A DNA stretch of 64,000 bases from Gordionus sp. m RMFG-2023 (lineage: Eukaryota > Nematomorpha > Gordioida > Chordodea > Parachordodidae), in NCBI RefSeq assembly GCF_954871325.1, contig NC_088776.1:4657985-4721984 (forward strand), given 5' to 3'. The notes beneath the pieces are model-generated. The model was not told the origin of the DNA and made no database searches. It was given only the letters and a program-made list of their open reading frames with translations. How positions within the stretch are numbered: the stretch's first letter is position 1; every line of letters starts with the position of its first letter. Of this stretch, positions 53,940 to 64,000 are shown piece after piece. The position numbers and the translations under genes are program-made.

Positions 53940-56720
53940 GCCGTTTCGAAATTTACAGATTGATATAATAACATCTTTCTTAACAATTCGGTAATGTTTT
54001 ATTTTTAAAGGGACTTCATATAAAAATAAAAACCAAACGATTTTTTCGGTACCAAACGATAAAAAAAATATATGGTTTTGACTAAAGATGTATTAAGTTG
54101 TAGTTAAAATTCTATGACAAGAACAACATTTTGGTGACAAATAATTTATACAATAATTTTCCCAATTAGAAATTGATATCTTTAAGGACTTAATCAGCAC
54201 TCATTCGCACGGGATCAGCAGATAAAAAGTATGGCGGTGGAAGATCTGGATATAACTCGGATAAATATCAAACTTGCTGAAACACTTGTAACGAGTCAGA
54301 AAGACTGGGCATCCACAATACGATTTCTTAAATAAGAGATTGGCATGTATCATAAATTTCAATATGTCAAATTATTCATAAAGATTTGCGGCTAAAGTAT
54401 TTAAAAGGCTTAATATCTTTCAACTGCGAATAAATTTGTGAGTTTGATTCATGTGTTGATATACCTTGGTAAATTTAATCCAAGTTTGATTTATTTTATT
54501 TAATTTACCGATGAAAAAACTATTCACTGTAACTTCACACGCTAATTTGCTTTATGTTCCATCCGTTACAAAAAAAAGAGAAGTCAGTTCTATCGACTCA
54601 TGTGCCATTTTAAAAGTTTCTAAAGAATCAAGAGATGAAAGTCGAATAGTAAGATAAAGGCCAAATGTGTATATGGGCTACTAACTTATTCAGCAAGAAA
54701 TATGTTTAAATGTTTTAAAAAATTACTGGACGCATTTGAAAGAAGGCGTTGAGATCCTTACATTATTTTCAGTGCCTTCCCGAACCTATACAACACTTAG
54801 TTAATATTTTTTGTTAAAATAAAGTAAGTGAGTTTGGCAAATTTGCAGATGGTTAATAATAATTGTTAGATAATTTTATTGTGTATTTTCCAAATTAAAA
54901 TTATATTTTACAATATGGCCATTTACCCACCTTGCATATTATAACAATATTCTAATAATAATATAGAGACATAAAATAGATGTTTAATTTATCAAAAATC
55001 AATATAACCTTCTAATTAAATGAATATGATGATAACATTTTTTTTTAGGATAACATTAAATGAATACATCATAGGTGTATCCAGGATTTTGCTTTGTAGA
55101 CTGTCAATATAACATGCAATTAAAAGATTCTAATACTTGTGACAGGTGTTCTAGATAGTAATTAACAAGTTTAGGAAGAATGGGATATTTATGGCAGTTT
55201 CCAGCCCAATATTTTAAAGTATCTGCTATGGTATATATTTAGTGTTGTTAAACGGCTCGATTTTAGCCAAATTTTAAAAATTACTAACTAAATATTATAT
55301 CCAGAAAAATATACTCAAGCCTGAAGATTTTACTCATAGATGGAACTTTAGGGATTTAGCTCAGAATTAAAATAGTGTGTAACGATTTTAAGTATCGTGT
55401 TAGACAAGAATTCGATATTTATCTACGTAATACAAACATTAATAATATATGTGTTGTAATATAATATTTTCATTTACCCATATAACAAATTGGTCTATTA
55501 ACTCTTTTTGTTTTTAATAAAATAAACATATTTTAATCGGAATAAATACAACTAAATAAACATAATTATATCATAAATATATACAACAGGAACAAAGATT
55601 TGGTCATCTATTAGCGAGAAATCTCGTGGCTTAGGTAATATTTTTCTAGCTAAAAAATTGAGTTGACCGTTTCTCCATTTTTAAAAATCAACTTATATCT
55701 AGCCGTTTAACAACACTAATATTTTGATTTCTTTAAATATCAATTCCCTGTGATAATTTTTGATTTCATGGGAATATGAAGAATATTTGGTGGAATTGTT
55801 AATTAAATTGGACTCTTCATTTGCTTTGATGGCATCAACATAAGATCCTTACAAACCATAAATGCTACGTTAAATTGGTTGTTGATATTTCTTCCATGTC
55901 CATATTTTTATTTTCTATATTATATAAATAATAAAAATCAACATAAATTTAAATTTTTTTACATATAATGGGCCAATTTATTTCCTTGAAAGAGTGTTGC
56001 TGTTTAAAACATTTTGAATTGAAAAAAAAAGAAAGAATGTTTTAAAGTGGGGATTTAAAATTGTTACCAAGAAGTAACAGATATAAGAAAAAATGTATGA
56101 TGATTTTTAAACATCGCCTATTTCATATTCTGGAAACCCGTATCATATGGGATGCACATAAGAAAATTCATAACACATTCATTTATTTATCAATGATGAT
56201 CATTCATGCATATAATAATAATAAAACCACTAAAAACAGTTTTTATATATACACTTGTGACAGGATTTTATTTATACACTTGTGACAGGTGTTACTAGAA
56301 AGTAATTACCAAGTTAAGGAGTGGGATATTTATGGCAGTTTACCGTTAAATATTTTAAAGGATTTGCTAGGGTATTTTTATTGCTTTAAATATTAGTTCC
56401 CTGTGATAATTTTCGATTTCTTGGAAATATGGACAATTTTTGATGCTATTTGACTCTTCAATTGCTTCAACGCCATCAGTATAAGATCCCTACAAACTAA
56501 ATATGCTATGTTATTTTGATTTTCTACACTATATAAATAATAGAAAACAACATTAATTTAAATTTTTACATAGACTGAGCGAATTTATTTCCTCACGCGA
56601 GTTGCTGTTAATGTATACTAGAAGTAGTTTTTCATCTCTAAAGCATGGATTGAATTTTAAAAAAAGAATGTTTTAAAGTGGGGATTCAAAATTGTTGCCA
56701 GGAAGTAAATTTCATTCTTT
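53940..56720. repeat. Duplicated upstream flanks of the inhibitor cluster
   Basis: 53940-54165 repeats 45990-46235 (TACAGATTGATA, ATATGGTTTTGACTAAAGAT blocks). From about 54890 onward an intergenic block also seen at 46420-46970 recurs: one copy spans about 54890-56080 (split by a MITE at 55240-55718), another about 56250-56720, then the unit at 56770. A 30-bp echo, ACACTTGTGACAGG, is doubled at about 56255-56290. No inhibitor exon is present in these two extra copies; they carry only flank. Confidence 0.75.
55240..55718. mobile_element. hAT-type MITE family B with internal insertion
   Basis: Left TAGTGTTGTTAAACGGCTCG and right TAGCCGTTTAACAACACTA bound 479 bp, about twice the family length; the extra AT-rich DNA (about 55400-55580) is a later insertion. 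It interrupts a duplicated flank block that continues at 55740, so it arrived after that duplication. Confidence 0.75.
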
Positions 56721-56769
56721 CTTTCTTTCTTACCTTCCTTCGGAAATATTTAAATTAAGTGTAATAAAA

Positions 56770-59520
56770 ATAATTTGGTACATTTTCCAAATAAAAAAAA
56801 TTTAAACGAATTAAATATATATTTTACAGTATGACTTTCACCCACCTTTCATATTATAAGAAAATTCTAATCATAGTAGAGACAGAAAATAAATGTTTAA
56901 TTTATTAAAAATCAACAACACTTCTTATTGAATGAATATGATGGCAACATAATTTTTTAGGATAACAATAAATGAATGGATCATAGGCGTATCCAGGATT
57001 TTGCCTGCATCGATAGAGAATATCTATCATAAGCCATTAAAAAACAGATTCTAATTATACACTTGTGACCAGTGTTGCTAGATAGTGATTACCAAGTTAA
57101 GAAAGAATGGGATATTTATGGCAGTTTACAGAGAATTAAAATATTAGTTCCCTGTGATGATTTTTGATTTCATGGGAGTATGGATAATTTATGGTATGGT
57201 TAGTTAAATTTGACTCTTCATTTGCAACAATGGGCATCAGCATACGATCCCTACTAACCAAATATTGCTATGTAAAATTGGTTGCTGATATTTTGTTCTA
57301 TGTCCAAATTTTTATTTTCTATACTTTATAAATATTAAAAAACAACATAAATTTATTATATTTTTTTACATATAGAATGGGCCAATTTATTTCCTTGAAA
57401 CAGTGAGTTGCTGTTTAAAGCATTTTTTAAATTGAAAGAAAAAAAGAAGATTGTTTTAAAGTGGGGATTCGAAATTGTTACCAAGAAGTATATTTTTTCC
57501 ATTTATGATCATTCATGAATATTATAATAATAATAAGGCCACTTCCAGACATAACGTTTTTCTCAAAGCGGTTTTTTCTTTTGATAATGTTACCAGCAAT
57601 TTTATCTAACAAATCATTATTTTAAATATATATTTGTGATGTGATATAAGCTCAATAAACTTTTTTAGCTCACTTCATAATTTAAATTTTAAGAATAGAA
57701 TCCTAATTCAAGCATCAGGCACACCAAATATAATAAAAATTGTACCTGTATTTAAGTTCATTTTTTAACAATGTAAATGTATCTAGATCACTTTGAAAAG
57801 TACTTTCAATACCTCTGCGCTTTAGAATCAAATTTAGTTGTAACTTTCATATTTTAAACATTATATCCAATAAACTCTACTAATAAATGTGACTTCATTT
57901 TAAGATTTTATGTTATATTTTTTAGGATCTCCTTCCAAAAATCAAAAAAAAGAAGAAAATTATTTGAAAATTTCCCAACATGATATAAAAAGGATCATAC
58001 TGAAGCAGATGAAAAAAAAGTTACTCGGAGGATCAGATGGGGTCAATATGGATTCAAGCTTCAAATAACCATTATAACCCATGAACTTCCAAGCTAAATG
58101 AAAATTTACTTATAATTTTTAATGATTAATAAATCTAAATAATTTGTGATGGCGCTGACAAAAAAAAGGTCGCGATTTTAGCTTTGGCCAGCTACTTAAT
58201 GAAATGTGATTTATCTTATATATTCTCTTTTTGATCCACTGAATCGTCTTTTTCTCTATTTTTATCCATCATCTCATTGATTAAACCCTCAAATTCAAAA
58301 ATAATTTATTTTTTTATGAAAATTAAGTTGTTTTCTGAATATATTTTTAATAATCATATTATAGCTTTATGCTTTAAAGATTTTCTTAATCATATGGAGA
58401 TATTCGAAATCGTGGTATCATTAATAAATCATGTAAGAAAGGATATTTTGATAAGCCTTTTATGTTTTATTTTGAGCAAATACAGAATATATTATTAAAT
58501 TTATTTATTATGTGTAATTATTATTTTAAATTTGAAAAAAATTATTTATAGATTCCTTTAATTCCAGCGATAATGAGCTCGATCCCTGTAGGAACCACGA
58601 TAGTTATAAGGATTGTAAGGTTTGAGTGTTGGAGAAGGCGTTACTGTTGTAATAACCGGAGAGATATTACATTGGCATATAGGGCAACCATTAGCATCTA
58701 ACTCTTTACCATTTATACAAAATAACATTGGACAAACATCAATGCAAGAAGTCGTTACTGTTGTAGTAGGTGGAGCGGCTTCGTTTATAAAGAAAAAGGT
58801 ATAAAGCTAATTTACTGTTTAATAAGCAATAATTTAATTAAACTATAATTGTTCCAGATAAAGACAAAATCATAAAATTGTTTACAACGGCTTTGGATTG
58901 ATAGAATGGTGAATACGAAAAATAGTGCAAGAGCAAAGGTACAATTGGTTATAATTTTCATTATTATCTTAGAGGTTTTAAATAAAACAATATATATATT
59001 TTTTTACAGGGTAAAATAAATTGTACAGTTATATTTTTTTGAAAATAACGTGAAAAACTCAATTTAAATGATGATAACTCGAATTTTAATTGTCATTTTG
59101 TCCTTTTTACATTTTTGATAGTCAAATTAAATAAGATTTTTTTAGATTTTTTTTTGGTCATTTGAATAATAAAGTTTTTTTATAGAGAGTCAACTTAAAT
59201 TTACTGTTCCCTTTATTATATTTTCAGAAAGTTGATTTGAACTTATTCAAAGCTTTTTTTTAAGTAATAAAGCCCTAGAGTTAAAGTGATAAAAGATCAA
59301 ATACAACCTTAAAAATAATCTATATAACGTAACCTATCAACGGTAAGTTAGGCTAGATTTTGGGCGGCATCTGAATGAGTAAATATAATTACGACAACTC
59401 CGATATTGTGTTTCTCTAGGAAAATGTATTTTAAACATGAGAAGGTTGAATCAAGGTTTTTTTTACTGGAATTAACATTTTTCATAGGTTTATTTTAAAA
59501 AATTAGATAGGTTGTTTGCA
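56770..59520. repeat. Segmental duplication unit around antistasin copy E
   Basis: Collinear partner of 46370-48780 with high identity across gene, intron and flanks. It keeps about 140 bp (57090-57220) and about 130 bp (57775-57905) that are missing from the other unit. The match stops at about 59520, where unrelated AT-rich DNA begins (59521-59928, nothing recognised except a G run at 59880-59893). Confidence 0.85.
58558..58961 (-). CDS. Secreted antistasin-type protease inhibitor E (intact)
   Basis: A 98-residue secreted protein. Exon 1 is 58961-58886, encoding the same signal peptide as copy D; exon 2 is 58778-58558, phase 1, with a 107-bp intron. After [11 protein letters not shown] comes one antistasin core ([25 protein letters not shown]) in which the spacing between the second and third cysteines is four residues rather than three, and the residue at the usual P1 place is Pro, then Met. 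The Pro/Thr linker has an additional ITTVTPSPT repeat and the tail ends GSYRDRAHYRWN. So the loop expected to contact the target protease differs from copy D while the signal peptide and tail are nearly unchanged. No defect seen. Confidence 0.84.
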
Positions 59521-59928
59521 GGAAATCTGAACCAATTATTATTATTAGGCATACAAATATAAAAGTAAATAATACAGAATACTTACCAATATATACATTT
59601 ACATGTACAACTTAAAAATATATTAAATCTAGTATATTAAAATGTTTAATTTCGCGTAAATATACATTTTAAAAAAAATACTGTATTTATAAAAATAATA
59701 AATATATATAATTACAATAAAATATAAGTAATTTTTGTTGTACATAACGGAATTTAAGAAAAATATATAATTTATCAATTCTAGAAATTTTAAGAAATTT
59801 AACAACCAACGACTTCATAATACAAAGTATAATAATTGAAATATAATTAGTGCAAATGATTATACGAGGAAGAAGGGGGAAGGGGGGGGGGGGTTTAAAT
59901 AATTTAGGGAAGAAGAAAAAAATCTAGA

Positions 59929-60790
59929 TTAATCGGGCTCCTCGTGGAATGAACCTATGAAGCATGTGAAATTAGATTTTATAATCTGAATTCCTCTGCG
60001 TTGACTTAAGTAGACGCCTTCTTTTGGGTCTCTTGATTTTGTTCTTAAGGTTCTGCCAATCTTTTTAATTAGGCTAAGAGCCTGACTTCCAAGAGATGTT
60101 AAGGTTGTCGTGACAACTGGTACGAATTTATACTCATCTGGAATATCCACATATTTATTTGTTTTAAAATCTTCGGTTTATTTTAAAATGTCTTTATTGA
60201 TGTTGGAGGGTGAGAGGGGGTCAACACAGGAGAAATCCCATGCTAGAAATCGGCCATTCTCCCAAGGAATTTGTGTAATTCCATCGGGTCGTCTCCCATC
60301 CGTAAAGAGACCTGAGGGTTTTAAAGTGGCGCAGGAAAGCCTGCTGACTGTAAAGCTCGTTATATAAGAGCATTACATCTGTTATGCCGGGTTGAGCGTT
60401 TACTGCTAAAGATGCATTGGAGGCAATGACGACCAGTTTGACTTACTGGCCTTTTTCACTTGGCGCACTTATATGAAACTGAGATTGTTACATTTAATCG
60501 AATGGCTACAGCAAAACTGAATTCTTGATTTGAAAGTTCGAGTTCAAGATTTTTAGAGGGGATGGCATCCAAGTATTCATATCCTGAACCTTGATTGAGG
60601 GAAGCTAATAGAGCATGATCTTCAGATTGCAGTGTCGAAATTTGTCGACATTTGAAAGAAGGCCTATGTCTGGCTCATCCTTTTGCAAAATTTCTAAGGC
60701 TTTATCTATCTCTTCTGGGCTTCCGCTGATAATCCCGTCATCTATGTACCAGATATGAAGATCTAACAGGCAACTGCTTTTAAGAAATTA
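59929..60790 (-). mobile_element. Reverse transcriptase C-terminal fossil
   Basis: Minus-strand fragment with the catalytic motif WYIDDGIISGSPEE near 60760-60710, followed after a gap by the segment WENGRFLAWDFSC and then DEYKFVPVVTTTLTSLGSQ, an arrangement seen at the C-terminus of some retroelement polyproteins of aquatic invertebrates. The class (non-LTR or DIRS-like) is not settled. It is a fossil with several breaks, and no ends are recognisable. Confidence 0.6.
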
Positions 60791-60949
60791 CTTTTTTCTT
60801 CTTTTGCAGATTAAAAATGGATCCAGCTATGGCCTTAAGAGAAAAAAAATAAATTAAGAGAGCCCCAACCAATGACGCTAAAGAAAATATCAAAAGATCT
60901 TATAAGTGAAAAAAATAATACAAAAAGCAACAATCACCAATCTTAAAGA

Positions 60950-62455
60950 ATTATATTCCACAGGAAATTGAATCTGACGGTAATTGCTTTTACCGGGCGA
61001 TTTCAATGTCGTTATATAAAACTCAAATGCATCATATTTTTTTACGGCTAATAACGGCTATCGAAATAGCAATATTATGATAAAAATGATTCGGATTTTT
61101 TCAATATCTATAAAATTAATCCAAATATATGGGTTAGTGATTATCATGAGTTACTCGATTCGGCACTGAGTATAAATGTTTGGGCTGAGCAAATGCATAT
61201 ATGTGCATTAAGTGCAGCTCTTGCCGAACCAATTCATGTATTTTGCCCATCAAAATCATTAAAAGCTTTTAACGATATCCTTTATGGCAGGGGAGTAAGC
61301 CAGAGAAAGCCTCATATTTTAAGCATGTGGACATCGACCATATGTTTAAATGATATATTTAATTTGAGAATCAATCACTTTGTATCTCTTATACCAAATA
61401 ATTATAATAATACATTATACTATAAAAGATTTATCATTTTCGATAGAAAATATTCTAAAAAAACCATGTAGCAAAGATATCCGAATAAAATCTTTACCAT
61501 TTTTTTCAAACAATATTATAGTCGAAGGAGGTCATCCAAACTACGGTTTTTTTTTAAACATTGTAAAATTCATAAATATTTTGCTTTCTCCTAATAATAT
61601 TTTGTACGAAATACCTTTAAGTATAAAATATAATGTGTATTTTTTAATTTCTCATAAGAATTTTACAAATTATAAGAATAAAAAATTATGTATAGATGAT
61701 TGTGGACCGTGGAAGGGTTCAAAATCAAGCTCAAAAAAATTATATTATAATATATATAACGATAATGTTCAAGGTCCATATATTTTTAAAGATGAAGGTG
61801 GTTCTAGAATTTTTAAAAAAATAGAACCTCAACCTTTAACCAAAAATATTATTGTTCTTTATAAATACTATAGTAATTTAAAGAGAAGTAAAGAGTATAA
61901 TAAATGCCGCATTTTAAAAATTAATTTTATTGAAAACCATTATCATGATGTTAAAGATATATATTTAGTAGAATATGTAGGACAATGGCCCAGTCCCGCT
62001 TGCCATGGGAATTCCAAAAAGATTGTAAATCCTTATGTACGGACATCAAATCAGTTATTATCGAATATTAAAAATCAAATAAAGGACAATCAAACATGTC
62101 GCAATATTTATAATAATTATATATTTCAAAAAGACCCTATCAAATCAAAAAATTTAAACCAAATTTATAACTTAAATTATAAGCTTAAAAAAGATATAAA
62201 AGTACCTCTAAATTTCGCGGATAATATTTTACACATTACAAATGATCTACATTATCGCCATTTATCCAATCAATCATTCATATCAAAGACAAAACACCTT
62301 CAATAATTTGCTATACTCATTTTATTATTAAAACTATAAAGTTTTTGTCAAACCAAGCTGACTTCTGTATATTAGGCATTGATAAAACATTTAATTTGGG
62401 TGAAAAACCCAACAAAGACTTACGCCCAATTGCCATAGGTATCCTCTTAGGAGAT
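60950..62455 (+). mobile_element. OTU protease domain plus MULE/Phantom-type transposase N-terminus
   Basis: About 60960-61412 encodes a divergent OTU domain: ESDGNCFYRAIS with the catalytic Cys, later NVWAEQMHICALSAAL and a C-terminal INHFVSLIP; its start has two breaks. In a shifted frame, 61446-62306 runs open into DDCGPWKGSKSSSKKLYYN, LYKYYSNLKRSKEYNK, HGNSKKIVNPYVRTSNQLL and a NLNQIYNL block, the order seen N-terminal to the catalytic core of animal MULE (Phantom-like) transposases. After a stop, 62388 onward reads ILGIDKTFNLGEK, the first catalytic-Asp motif of that core. The remainder of the transposase is missing and I saw no terminal inverted repeats. It is unusually AT-rich coding DNA. 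The 308-residue open frame at 61380-62306 is the longest in the window. Confidence 0.72.
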
Positions 62456-62940
62456 TAATATTGTACCAATATGGGATTGATATTTATTGCTGAGGCTAGT
62501 GGGAGAGACTGACTATCTATGGAACTAATAATAAATAAATAAATATATAATTATTAATAATTTCTAATACTAATTCACCACTTTTACTCTTTATTCAACT
62601 TCTATCAAATCCAAAATAATAATCAAAATATCGTCTGTAAATTAATAATCAAAACATCATCTGTCAATAAATAATAAAATAATTTTCGCAGAATCCAAAT
62701 TATCCAAAACTGTACTTTTTTGAATTAACAATGTATATCTATATATATAAAAAAATTAAACAATTTTCGAAGAATTAAATATATAAAATTTGCATATTTG
62801 AATATATATATAAAATTTATAGAAAAATATTATGTTCAATTTAAGATTATTTACATAGACAAATTACCCCAAAAATATTATCTTCGTCTACCATTTATTT
62901 ATGAATAATCACTTTTCAAAATTAACATTCGAATTTGCAT
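62456..62940. other. AT-rich stretch without recognised content
   Basis: TA-rich simple sequence between the MULE-type relic and the Gypsy fossil. Short direct repeats of AATAATCAAAATATCGTCTG type occur near 62618-62670. No gene is supported. Confidence 0.6.
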
Positions 62941-64000
62941 ATACAACACCTCCTTCCTTTAGATCTCCCTTGCCCCCGAAGTGTTCGCTGATTCAACCAT
63001 ATTTCGCATCGGTAAATTCGTATTATTGTTCGCTGTCAACTCTACACTGGGACAATATCGTAACTTGTGTCCTCCCCCACAAGCCCAACATTCCACTCTC
63101 CTTCTTGTGTTATATGGTGCTATCCTGTGAACCCCTCTCGTTGGCGTCTCTTGTAGCCAATCTCCATATCTTTGTTTTGCTTCGTTCCTAGCGGCTTCTA
63201 CCCATCTGTTGGACTCTTCTGAACCGTCAACCTCTCGGATCTCTATCTTCATTATTTTGTTACCCACTCTAACATAGGAGGCCATCTAAATCAAATACTT
63301 TATACACATATATATATATATTCTTCGACTTTCTTCTCTAACTCTTTATAAAATATAACTCTCCTAATTAAGTCTAACATCCCTTTTATTTCCTACAACG
63401 TATGATTCTCCTACTACGTCTATCATCACGTTATTCCTTTCCAAATTATGATTCTCCTACTATGTCTATCATCAATTTATTCCTTTCTAAATTATGATTC
63501 TCCTACTATGTCTATCATCAATTTATTCCTTTCTAATTCTTCGTATATTTCTCATTTCTCTCTAAGGCCTTAAGCTTCTACACCTTACTTGCTTCAGGTG
63601 CCTTGTAAAGGTTCCTTCTTGTCCTTCAATCTTTACTTCTACTTTTTTCTTTCCTATATTTTTGCTTATTACCCCCTTCCCCCATTTAATAGGCCCATCA
63701 AACAACAATACCCACACCAAACTTCCTACTGGAAATCTTTCACTCTCTGCTTGTTCTCTCCTTATCACTTTTTCCTTTAAAAAATCTAATTTTGATCTCG
63801 TCTTTCTTCCTAAAAATATTTCCGCTGGTGACTTTCCTTTTGCTGTTTCCGTACTGTTGTATGCTAACAATGATAACCACCATTGCCCTTCTCCATATTT
63901 TGCCTTTTTCAACCAACTCTTTACTAAAGCTACCATTCGTTCAGCTTGTCCATTGCTTCTTGGGTAATAAGGTGGTGATAATAAATGTCTAATATTTAAC
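62940..64000 (-). mobile_element. Ty3/Gypsy-type retroelement fossil running off the window edge
   Basis: On the minus strand, the integrase C-terminal region (from 64000 to about 63562) shows WWLSLLAYNSTETAKGKSPA and FPVGSLVWV, the Gypsy type often labelled K02A2.6-like. Downstream on the same strand, 63285-62959 is a 108-codon open frame with one zinc-knuckle-like motif CWACGGGHKLRYC (C-x2-C-x3-H-x4-C). A three-unit 46-bp repeat lies between them. The rest of the polyprotein would lie to the right, outside the window. This part has few visible breaks; no terminal repeat is identified. Confidence 0.78.
63385..63537. repeat. 46-bp tandem repeat, about three units
   Basis: TATGATTCTCCTACTATGTC followed by TATCATCAATTTATTCCTTT recurs at about 63401, 63447 and 63493. 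It lies within the Gypsy fossil, between the integrase region and the zinc-knuckle frame. Confidence 0.9.

Overview
The window is nuclear DNA from an AT-rich invertebrate animal. Genes are split into short exons of higher GC, with GT..AG introns of about 0.1 to 6 kb, and the introns and intergenic DNA are full of small DNA transposons and old retroelement fragments. Animal-type SNRK, RAD54L, a chymotrypsin-fold protease and antistasin-type inhibitors support Metazoa. I cannot fix the phylum from sequence alone. All exon joins below were read by eye from splice dinucleotides, reading-frame phase and family alignment.

Layout, left to right. (1) 2.4-9.0 kb, + strand: the 3' seven exons of an SNRK-like kinase, from the DIWSLG segment to the stop; the N-terminal kinase exons lie left of the window. 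(2) 9.0-15.8 kb: AT-rich DNA with MITEs, no gene I can defend. (3) 15.8-30.3 kb, + strand: eleven exons covering nearly all of a RAD54L-type recombination helicase. Its 5.9-kb intron 7 holds an OTU-protease relic, an inverted pair of Ty3/Gypsy integrase fossils and a reverse transcriptase fossil. (4) 30.3-33.3 kb: intergenic, with a four-unit array of about 168 bp. (5) 33.3-41.5 kb, + strand: a complete nine-exon secreted serine protease of 676 residues, with a long acidic/arginine repeat extension and a chymotrypsin-fold domain with an intact triad. A pogo-like transposon encoding a PHD finger sits in intron 3. (6) 42.2-59.0 kb, - strand: a tandem family of five small antistasin-type inhibitor genes or relics facing the protease tail to tail. 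The three nearest the protease are damaged; the two farthest are intact. Their spacing comes from segmental duplication, interrupted at 49.2-53.9 kb by a nest of transposons. (7) 59.9-64.0 kb: a reverse transcriptase fossil, an OTU domain next to a MULE-type transposase N-terminus, and a Gypsy fossil running off the right edge.

The most interesting host feature is the protease-inhibitor neighbourhood: an apparently elastase-like secreted protease beside a birth-and-death cluster of antistasin-type inhibitors whose inferred P1 residues are mostly Leu. The most interesting mobile features are the OTU plus MULE element, Harbinger-end MITEs that match a Harbinger relic in the same window, and nested hAT-type MITEs, one with a perfect 8-bp target duplication.
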